Origin: Thermoguttaceae bacterium
Lineage (GTDB): Bacteria > Planctomycetota > Planctomycetia > Pirellulales > Thermoguttaceae
Assembly (NCBI GenBank): GCA_017549085.1
Contig: JAFYVO010000383.1
Span: 1 to 5,224 of the forward strand
Reading direction: 5' to 3'
DNA: 5,224 nucleotides
A program made the position numbers and the translations under genes. Positions 1 through 5,224 of this stretch are shown piece after piece. The notes beneath the pieces are model-generated. The model made no database searches and was not told the origin of the DNA. It saw nothing but the letters and a program-made list of their open reading frames with translations. Every line of letters begins with the position of its first letter. The first letter of the stretch is position 1.

Positions 1-2004
1 GAAAAGTGGCGCGCCGAGAGCGGCTCGAAAATCGCGGTGATGACCGGCGTCGCTTGGGGGAGCTACAACGATTACCTCGACGGAAAGTACGACGGCGCAA
101 CGCATTGGGACGACGCGCAAGTTAGAGGCGACGGCGAGCGCATTATGCACGACCCGTCGACGCCGTACCTCGTGCCGAGTATTGCGTTTTGCGATTACCT
201 CGAAAGCCGCCTGAAAAAAGTCGTCGACGCCGGCGTCGAAACGCTCTTCCTTGAAGAGCCGGAACTCTGGGCGTTTGCGGGCTTTAGCGACTCTTTCAAG
301 CGCGAATGGCAGATGTATTACAACGAGTCGTGGATCCGTCCGGACTCGTCGTGCGACGCCCAGTACCGCTCGGCGAAGATAATGCAATACCTTTACCGCC
401 GCCTGCTCGACCGCGTCTGCGCGTCGCTAAAAGAATACTCGTTAAGAACTTACAACCGCCCGCTTAAAGTTTACATCGCGACGCACAGCTTGCTGAGTTA
501 CTCGCAAATCCGGATGGTCAGTCCGGAGTCGGCGCTCCTCGACCTGCCGGGAATCGACGGCATTATCGCGCAAGTTTGGACCGGAACCTCCCGTCATTCC
601 AACATTTACAACGGCGTCCAAGCGGAGCGCGCCTTCGAAACGGCGTTTCTCGAATACAACGTAACGCAGGAAATGGTCCGCGGAACCGGCAAGCGCGTCT
701 ATTACCTGAACGACCCGGTCGAAGACAATCCGCGTTACGACTGGAACGACTATAAAACCAATTATCTCAGCACTTTGGTCGCGTCGCTGATGCAGTCGGA
801 GACGCATTATTACGAAGTCGCGCCTTGGCCGAGCCGCGTTTTCCTCGGTTCTTTCCCCGCCGGCTCTCCCGACGCGACAACGATTCCGAAAGACTACGCG
901 TCGACGTTAACCCTTACGTTCCAACAACTTCGCGACATGAAGCAACCAAACGCCGAATACGACGGCGCGACCGAAGGCGTCGGCGTTCTCTTGGCCGACT
1001 CCGCGATGTTCCAGCGCGCCGAGCCGACCGTTCGAGAATGCGCCGCGCCCGACGCGTCCGATCCGACGCGACCTAACGCCTTGGAAATTCAAACGTTCGG
1101 CGACTTTTTCGGTCTTGCGACGCCGCTGATCAAACGCGGAATTCCGGTCGGCGTTCCGGTTCTCGACCACGCGCTCCGCTACCCGAGCTATCTCGATAAA
1201 TACAAGGTGTTAGCTCTAAGTTACGAATACCAAAAGCCGTCGAGCCCGGGCCTTCACGCGATTCTCGCCGACTGGGTAAATCGCGGCGGCGTCTTGATTT
1301 ACGTCGGCGCGGAAACGGACGCCTACCACGCCGCGAAAGACTGGTGGAACACCGGTTCTCTTTCCTACGCAAGCCCCGGCGAACACCTTTTGGAATCGCT
1401 CGGTTTGGACAGGCGTCCGGAAAGCGGCAAATACCGCTTCGGCAAGGGTTGGGTTTACGTCGACCGCGTCCGTCCGGCTTACTACAACCGTTCGCAAGAG
1501 AATGCCGACGCTTACCGAAGTCTTGTCGCGGAAGCGGTTGCGGCGACCGGCGGCCAATACGTCGAACGCAACTATTTCCTGAAGCGCCGCGGCCCGTACG
1601 TCTTGGCGGCGACGTTGACGGAATCCCTTTCCGACGAACCGTTAAAACTCTCGGGACGCTTCGTCAACCTCTTCGACCCGAAACTACAACCGCTTACCAA
1701 CGTTGAACTTGCGCCGGGCGCTCGCGCTTGGCTCCTCGACCTCGACAAAGTAACCGCGCCGACGCCGGCCGTTCTCGCGTCAAGTTGTCGCGTCGAATCG
1801 TTAAAGAACGAAAACGGCGTTCTAACGTTAGAAACGACGGCGACTTCCGGCGTCGACGCGATTTCGCTTCTGAAGTTGGACGCGAAGCCGACGAGCGTTT
1901 CGGTCGACGGAACGCCGCTTGAAAATTGGCGTTGGGACGCCGAGTCGCAAACGCTCTTCTTCGTCTTCCCGACGACCGGAAAAGCGACGATCGAAATCCG
2001 CTAA
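1..2004 (+). CDS. Glycoside hydrolase-like TIM-barrel protein with amidotransferase-like middle domain (5' truncated)
   Basis: The reading frame is open from base 1 to the TAA at 2002-2004, so the gene is 5'-truncated by the window. The GTG at 37 has twelve in-frame codons before it and is not convincing as the start. Numbering from GTG37, residues about 40-270 look like part of a (beta/alpha) barrel of clan-A glycosidase type. FLEEPELWAF (71-80) offers Glu73, Glu74 and Glu76 as candidate catalytic acids. YYLNDPVEDNPRYDW (222-236) and EVAPWPSRVF (260-269) resemble segments I recall from large uncharacterised proteins of Planctomycetota, Verrucomicrobiota and Bacteroidota. Residues about 315-480 (GVLLADSAMF, then LADWVNRGGVLIYVG) resemble the Rossmann/class-I amidotransferase-like domain found after the barrel in GH42-type enzymes. 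The rest (about 510-655) is beta-rich, suggesting accessory sandwich domains. Likely role: hydrolysis of a plant or host glycan. The substrate is unknown and any export signal would lie outside the window. The coding call is secure; the enzyme class is inference. Confidence 0.9.
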   Translation, partial: EKWRAESGSKIAVMTGVAWGSYNDYLDGKYDGATHWDDAQVRGDGERIMHDPSTPYLVPSIAFCDYLESRLKKVVDAGVETLFLEEPELWAFAGFSDSFKREWQMYYNESWIRPDSSCDAQYRSAKIMQYLYRRLLDRVCASLKEYSLRTYNRPLKVYIATHSLLSYSQIRMVSPESALLDLPGIDGIIAQVWTGTSRHSNIYNGVQAERAFETAFLEYNVTQEMVRGTGKRVYYLNDPVEDNPRYDWNDYKTNYLSTLVASLMQSETHYYEVAPWPSRVFLGSFPAGSPDATTIPKDYASTLTLTFQQLRDMKQPNAEYDGATEGVGVLLADSAMFQRAEPTVRECAAPDASDPTRPNALEIQTFGDFFGLATPLIKRGIPVGVPVLDHALRYPSYLDKYKVLALSYEYQKPSSPGLHAILADWVNRGGVLIYVGAETDAYHAAKDWWNTGSLSYASPGEHLLESLGLDRRPESGKYRFGKGWVYVDRVRPAYYNRSQENADAYRSLVAEAVAATGGQYVERNYFLKRRGPYVLAATLTESLSDEPLKLSGRFVNLFDPKLQPLTNVELAPGARAWLLDLDKVTAPTPAVLASSCRVESLKNENGVLTLETTATSGVDAISLLKLDAKPTSVSVDGTPLENWRWDAESQTLFFVFPTTGKATIEIR

Positions 2005-2012
2005 CCCGTTTT

Positions 2013-2054
2013 AACGCGCCGTTTAAGCGCTCCGCCCAACGCGCGTTTTTCTTT
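2013..2054 (+). terminator. Probable rho-independent terminator of the upstream glycosidase-like gene
   Basis: AACGCGC at 2013-2019 pairs perfectly with GCGCGTT at 2041-2047. This gives a 7-bp GC-rich stem with a 21-nt loop, running into a T-rich tract (TTTTT C TTTT, 2046-2055). It starts nine bases after the stop codon at 2004, as expected for a terminator on the + strand. The loop is longer than usual, which lowers confidence. Confidence 0.5.
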
Positions 2055-2095
2055 TAGTCGCGCCCTTTCCCCTAAGCGCTAAGGGCGCGGCTAAA
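2053..2095. other. Strong stem-loop (15-bp inverted repeat) between the convergent genes
   Basis: Positions 2053-2067 (TTTAGTCGCGCCCTT) pair with 2081-2095 (AAGGGCGCGGCTAAA). This makes 15 consecutive pairs with one G-T pair (T2058/G2090) and a 13-nt loop at 2068-2080. It directly abuts the T-tract of the preceding terminator-like hairpin. No T-run follows on either strand, so it is not a textbook intrinsic terminator. It could be a backup transcription stop, an RNA 3'-end stabiliser, or a leader structure for the ORF starting near 2135. The octamer TAAGCGCT occurs in the loop (2073-2080) and also in the loop of the first hairpin (2024-2031). Confidence 0.6.
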
Positions 2096-2134
2096 TTAAC
2101 GAAACGCCCCTTTTATTTAAACTTAAACAACGCA

Positions 2135-2714
2135 TTGAACAGGATTTACACCCCAAAGACCGGCGGCGCCGTTTGTCTCGACGGCGGCGAAGCCGAAACG
2201 CTCGAAACCGAGTTTCCGCCGTTTGACGACAGCGGCGCTCTTATGGCGCACATAAACGCCCGTTTGAAAAGCGGTTGCGTTTACCATTGGAATCAAAGAA
2301 TACGCGCTTCGGCTTTGGGGACGCGCGCCGTTTTCCTTACAAAACGACCGTCGAATCCTCTAACACGATCGCGAACCGTAAACCGGCCCCCGCTTCCGAT
2401 GGACGGCGTTTCGACCTGCGTCGTCGAAGGCCGGGAAGTCCCGACGGATTGCGCCGATCCGCGAATTATTTGCGCTATCTTGCGCTGGGGACTACTTTTC
2501 CGAAAAGAGCGACGCGGCCTGAAAGTCGACGCGACGACAGCGGCCAGAACGCTCAACGACTTGCCGTCGCACAGTCAAACGATCCAATGGCTCGTTGAAC
2601 GCGAATTTCCCCCCTTTTCTTTCCGACGAAGAATCCGCTCATAAAAGCTACGTTGACAAGGCTTGTGCGCGCTATGTTCTAGAAGGCGACAAAACGCCGC
2701 CTGTCCGACGCTAA
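2135..2714 (+). pseudogene. Unrecognised small protein gene, apparently broken by a frameshift at a C6 run
   Basis: I do not recognise the family. From the TTG at 2135 the frame is open to the TAA at 2642-2644 (169 residues). Its first part uses codons typical of the neighbouring genes (RIYTPKTGGAVCLDGGEAET, then LMAHINARLKSG), as does the stretch KVDATTAARTLNDL...TIQWLVEREFPPF. After the six-C run at 2609-2614 this frame degenerates into an Arg-rich tail (FRRRIRS). The frame one base further on continues smoothly as LSDEESAHKSYVDKACARYV... and ends at the TAA at 2712-2714. Removing one C joins the parts into 192 residues. Short stretches around 2268-2360 and 2382-2519 also read well in another frame, so more indels are possible. 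No Shine-Dalgarno sequence is visible before the TTG, and there is no nearby ATG, so the start is uncertain. It could be a decayed gene, a base-call error, or less likely programmed frameshifting. Confidence 0.45.
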
Positions 2715-2788
2715 TGAATGTCGCGGCGCGACGTCGGAGAGAAACTTCGCGCCTCTTTCCAACGTCGGCCGCCTTTTATATTTCCGCG
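2715..2788. other. Short intergenic spacer between convergent genes, no clear terminator
   Basis: These 74 bases separate the repaired end of the small + strand ORF from the stop codon of the - strand GH123-like gene. The only structure seen is a weak 5-bp hairpin (GTCGC 2720-2724 with GCGAC 2728-2732). It has no T-run on either side, so no terminator for the - strand gene can be called here. Confidence 0.4.
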
Positions 2789-5224
2789 TTACTCATTAGA
2801 CGACGCGACTTCCGAAAGATAAGCGCCAATTTCGCGACGCAAACGTTCCCAATCCTCCGACGAAAAATCGGGGTAATCTTGCGTTCCGGCGTCTTCCGCG
2901 TAACGGAACGTCGACCGCGCTTCCAACGTCAAACGCTTCCGCAACGCTTGCGCGACGTCCCAACGCGGTCGACCGGTCGCGTTACACAGCGCCGTCAAAT
3001 ACTCGACGTCTTGCTGACCGCGCCGATACGCTTTGAGTCGAATCGACGCGACGACTTTTCCGCCGCTCTTCTCCGTCGCCGGATAAAACAACGACAACTC
3101 GTCGCCTTTCTTCCAAGACTCGTCGTTCCCAATCGTTTGCCAGGGGACGATTCCGTCCGCGCCGAGCGTCCAAGCGTCAAGCGCCCAAGCGACCGGCTGC
3201 CAACCGTTTAAATCCGGCCCCGCGGTCGTTCCATACGCGTAAACGAGTTCGCCAAAACGGTCGCGACGCTCCAAAACTCGGCGATTGTAACGTCGGAACG
3301 CGTCCCCGCCAACGACGTTGACGTCAAGTAACCCGTCGAGCGCGTCGCGGCTCCACTGCGGACGCGAAATGTCGGCGCGGAAAAGAATCGGACGCGTTTT
3401 CGCCGACGCGTTCTTCGTCTTCACACTTCCGTTACCTTGCGTCACCATATCGGCGTCGTCCAACGCCAAACGAAGTTGCGACGCGAAGAAGCGCAACGCC
3501 GTAAAGTCTTGAAAACTCGCGGGTTCGTCGAGCAGCCAAGGCGAACTAGCGCGCGACCAACCGTTGCGCTTATAATCCATTTTGTTGTTCAAATAGAAGA
3601 GAAAGCGCGAATCATTCCACCCCGATTCGGTAAAATGCTCGGCGGCGTCGGCGAGCGCCTTGCGAAACGAAGCCTTGTAATCGTCCGAAAAAGCCGCGTC
3701 GACGGGCCGCGCGGTTTCGTCGTATTCTTCGAAAATATTCGCCGGAAAGTTCTCAAAAAACGGGAGATAGAACGCTTCGATCGGCGTCGCTCCGCGCGGA
3801 GAATCGGCGAACGCGCTTCCATCGAACAACGGACCAAAGCGACGATCCCAATCGTTCCAATCGAAGGAGCGCGTCGCGGCGTCGTACTTCGGCGCGAGCC
3901 CGTCACCGACCGTCCCTCGATGCGAATAAGGGACGCGATTAATATACGTTCGATGCAGTTGCGCCAACCTATAATATTCGAGTTCGTTCGACGGAAGCGA
4001 ATAACAATTCATTTCCGGAAGGAAACTTAACTCGTTGGGAATATTAAAGTTCCAAACCGTCAGCAAAATTTTTAAATCGAGCGTTTCGCCGTTCGCCGTC
4101 AAGCGAAGCGTTCCCGTTCGCTCCCCGGTCGGCGCGTCATTGGGAACGTAAAGTTCGCAGTAAAACGCGTCTCGACCGTCGGTTACGTCCAACTCCGCCG
4201 TCGCGAGCGGAAGCGCCGGATCGCCGACTTTGCCGCGCGCCGTTTCGACTCGCTCCAATCGATAAAACGCCGTTTGCGGCGCCGCGTCGTTTCCTCCTTT
4301 ATTCCTCTTACCGGAAACTCTTTTTTGGTCGGCGTTTACCGTTTTATTCCAACGTATTTCAGCGCGAACTTTTTGAGCGTCACCCTCGAACGCAAGTTGA
4401 AACCCGATAAACTCGCCGCGCGCCGCCGCTAAATTAATTCGCCGTTCCCGAGCGTCCCAAATTACGTTTGACGTCGCGTAACTTTCCGGCCGTCGCGGAA
4501 TCAATTCGCCCGATTCGTCGACTTTATCGAACTCGTTTAATACGGCGATCTTAGAAGCGGCCAACATCGGCGGCGACGCGTTTCCGAGTCGGGCGCTTTT
4601 TACGCTAGAAGCGCCGCCCCGGTTAACCTTCGTCGACGTTTTTCGCACCGACGCGCTCCGTCCTTTCACAGCGACTAAGTCGTTCCAGTCGCACGGTTTA
4701 TCGTCGGAAACGTCAAAACGCAACGTCGCCGGAGCGCTCCGTTCGCCCAATTCGTCGACGGCGACTAATTCCAATTTTTTCGTTTTTCCAGGTTTCAACC
4801 CTAAATTGCTCAATCGCGCGATAAAAACTTCGGACGACGCCGTGTAACCGTTAATTTTGGGCGCCGGGATCATCGACTGCGGAACCGCGACGCCGTCGAT
4901 TTGCGCTTCAAAACCAACAAGGCGGCGTCTTGTCGTTTGAGATGCGCGCCACGAAATTTCCGCTTCCCCCCAAGGCAAGCCGTCGGTTCGAACGGCAAGC
5001 TCGGTCGGGGCGGTCGGCCGTCTAGTTCCGTTTTCCTCAACCTCTTCTTCTACAACGACTTCCAAATAAGGAGTCGACGCGGAATTCTGGTCGCGCGAGT
5101 AAAAAAACCGGTTGGGAAAGAGGCGAATTTCCACTTCCTCGCCGTCGCTTCCCCGACGAATCAATTCCGTTCCAACGTCGTCAAAAAGAACAAACCCCGT
5201 TGAAATTCCAACGGCGCGCGCGAC
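2789..5224 (-). CDS. GH123/DUF4091-type glycoside hydrolase, multidomain (5' truncated)
   Basis: Stop codon TAA is the complement of 2789-2791. The frame stays open to the window's right edge, giving 811 codons. A TTG at 5164 is in frame, but 20 sensible codons precede it, so the true start lies outside. Numbering from that TTG: the stretch before it through residue about 37 (FFYSRDQNSASTPYLEV) resembles the end of a DNRLRE-like domain. Residues 48-152 form a fibronectin-III-like module (LPWGEAEISW, LKPGKTKKLELVAVDELG). Residues 160-205 are a basic Ser/Lys/Arg linker. Residues about 232-372 (RGEFIGFQLAFEG, YVPNDAPTGERTGTLRL) match the beta-sandwich preceding the GH123 barrel. Residues about 375-785 are the DUF4091/GH123 catalytic barrel. 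LLDEPASF (544-551) carries the Asp546-Glu547 pair expected for substrate-assisted cleavage, and SIRLKAYRRGQQDVEYLTAL (707-726) is the typical C-terminal motif. GH123 founders are beta-N-acetylgalactosaminidases; activity here is inferred and may differ. The architecture matches what I know of planctomycetal DUF4091 proteins. Secretion cannot be judged. Confidence 0.92.
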   Translation of the reverse strand, partial: VARAVGISTGFVLFDDVGTELIRRGSDGEEVEIRLFPNRFFYSRDQNSASTPYLEVVVEEEVEENGTRRPTAPTELAVRTDGLPWGEAEISWRASQTTRRRLVGFEAQIDGVAVPQSMIPAPKINGYTASSEVFIARLSNLGLKPGKTKKLELVAVDELGERSAPATLRFDVSDDKPCDWNDLVAVKGRSASVRKTSTKVNRGGASSVKSARLGNASPPMLAASKIAVLNEFDKVDESGELIPRRPESYATSNVIWDARERRINLAAARGEFIGFQLAFEGDAQKVRAEIRWNKTVNADQKRVSGKRNKGGNDAAPQTAFYRLERVETARGKVGDPALPLATAELDVTDGRDAFYCELYVPNDAPTGERTGTLRLTANGETLDLKILLTVWNFNIPNELSFLPEMNCYSLPSNELEYYRLAQLHRTYINRVPYSHRGTVGDGLAPKYDAATRSFDWNDWDRRFGPLFDGSAFADSPRGATPIEAFYLPFFENFPANIFEEYDETARPVDAAFSDDYKASFRKALADAAEHFTESGWNDSRFLFYLNNKMDYKRNGWSRASSPWLLDEPASFQDFTALRFFASQLRLALDDADMVTQGNGSVKTKNASAKTRPILFRADISRPQWSRDALDGLLDVNVVGGDAFRRYNRRVLERRDRFGELVYAYGTTAGPDLNGWQPVAWALDAWTLGADGIVPWQTIGNDESWKKGDELSLFYPATEKSGGKVVASIRLKAYRRGQQDVEYLTALCNATGRPRWDVAQALRKRLTLEARSTFRYAEDAGTQDYPDFSSEDWERLRREIGAYLSEVASSNE

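Noticed and set aside
224..239. Perfect 16-bp palindrome TCGACGCCGGCGTCGA
   Set aside because: Lies inside well-coding sequence (VDAGVE) and is built from the genome's preferred codons; no reason to see an operator.
243..259. 7-bp hairpin GCTCTTC/GAAGAGC with 3-nt loop
   Set aside because: Internal to the first gene, over the conserved FLEEPE codons and without a T-run; best explained by coding constraint.
2096..2123. Possible promoter (TTAACG, 16-nt spacer, TAAACT) upstream of the TTG at 2135
   Set aside because: Each box matches the sigma-70 consensus at only four of six positions in an A/T-rich stretch; not better than chance.
2293..2556. - strand 87-residue ORF opposite the broken small gene
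   Set aside because: Ser/Arg-rich composition typical of a shadow frame; the + strand frames have better codon use here.
2275..2598. + strand 107-residue ORF in a third frame within the broken gene
   Set aside because: Some stretches (TTVESSNTIANRKPAP) have good codons, but the remainder is Arg-rich (RRFDLRRRRPGSP) and it lacks the coherent C-terminus; kept only as part of the frameshift question.
2609..2616. Programmed +1 frameshift site on proline codons
   Set aside because: CCC-CCC-T could slip, but there is no in-frame stop immediately after it and no stimulatory element; a simple one-base indel is more economical.
2663..4030. + strand ORFs at 2663-3211 and 3437-4030
   Set aside because: Arg-rich antisense shadows of the GH123-like gene.
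4901..5203. + strand 100-residue ORF near the right edge
   Set aside because: Antisense to the DNRLRE/fibronectin-III-like part of the GH123-like gene, which is open to the window end on the other strand.

Overview
The window looks like a fragment of a Planctomycetota genome, or of a close PVC-group relative. This rests on two things: the protein families present, and a strong genome-style preference for GAC, GTC, TCG, ACG and GCG codons, which fills both strands with CGACG/CGTCG words. No rRNA or other phylogenetic marker is present, so the assignment is an inference. A host-associated (gut) member is possible given the glycan-degrading content, but this is not shown.

Layout: positions 1-2004 (+ strand) hold the 3' part of a large gene. 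It encodes a glycoside-hydrolase-like protein with a TIM-barrel-type N-terminal part, a Rossmann/glutamine-amidotransferase-like middle part and a beta-rich C-terminus. Its start lies left of the window. A probable intrinsic terminator (2013-2054) follows, then a second, very strong stem-loop (2053-2095). Positions 2135-2714 (+) carry an unrecognised small gene that looks broken: the frame that reads well up to about 2608 continues sensibly only in another frame after a run of six C. Repairing that one shift gives a 192-residue protein. Positions 2789-5224 (- strand) hold most of a second large gene. It encodes a GH123/DUF4091-type protein with a DNRLRE-like region, a fibronectin-III-like region, a basic linker, a GH123 N-terminal beta-sandwich and a GH123-type catalytic barrel carrying an Asp-Glu pair. 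Its start lies right of the window.

The two large genes converge on the small, probably decayed locus. Both appear to be carbohydrate-active and probably belong to a wider polysaccharide- or glycoconjugate-degradation region, but they are not in one operon. I see no CRISPR array, tRNA, rRNA, insertion-sequence ends or phage genes, and no convincing new multi-gene system. The item most worth a second look is the frame-broken ORF in the middle.
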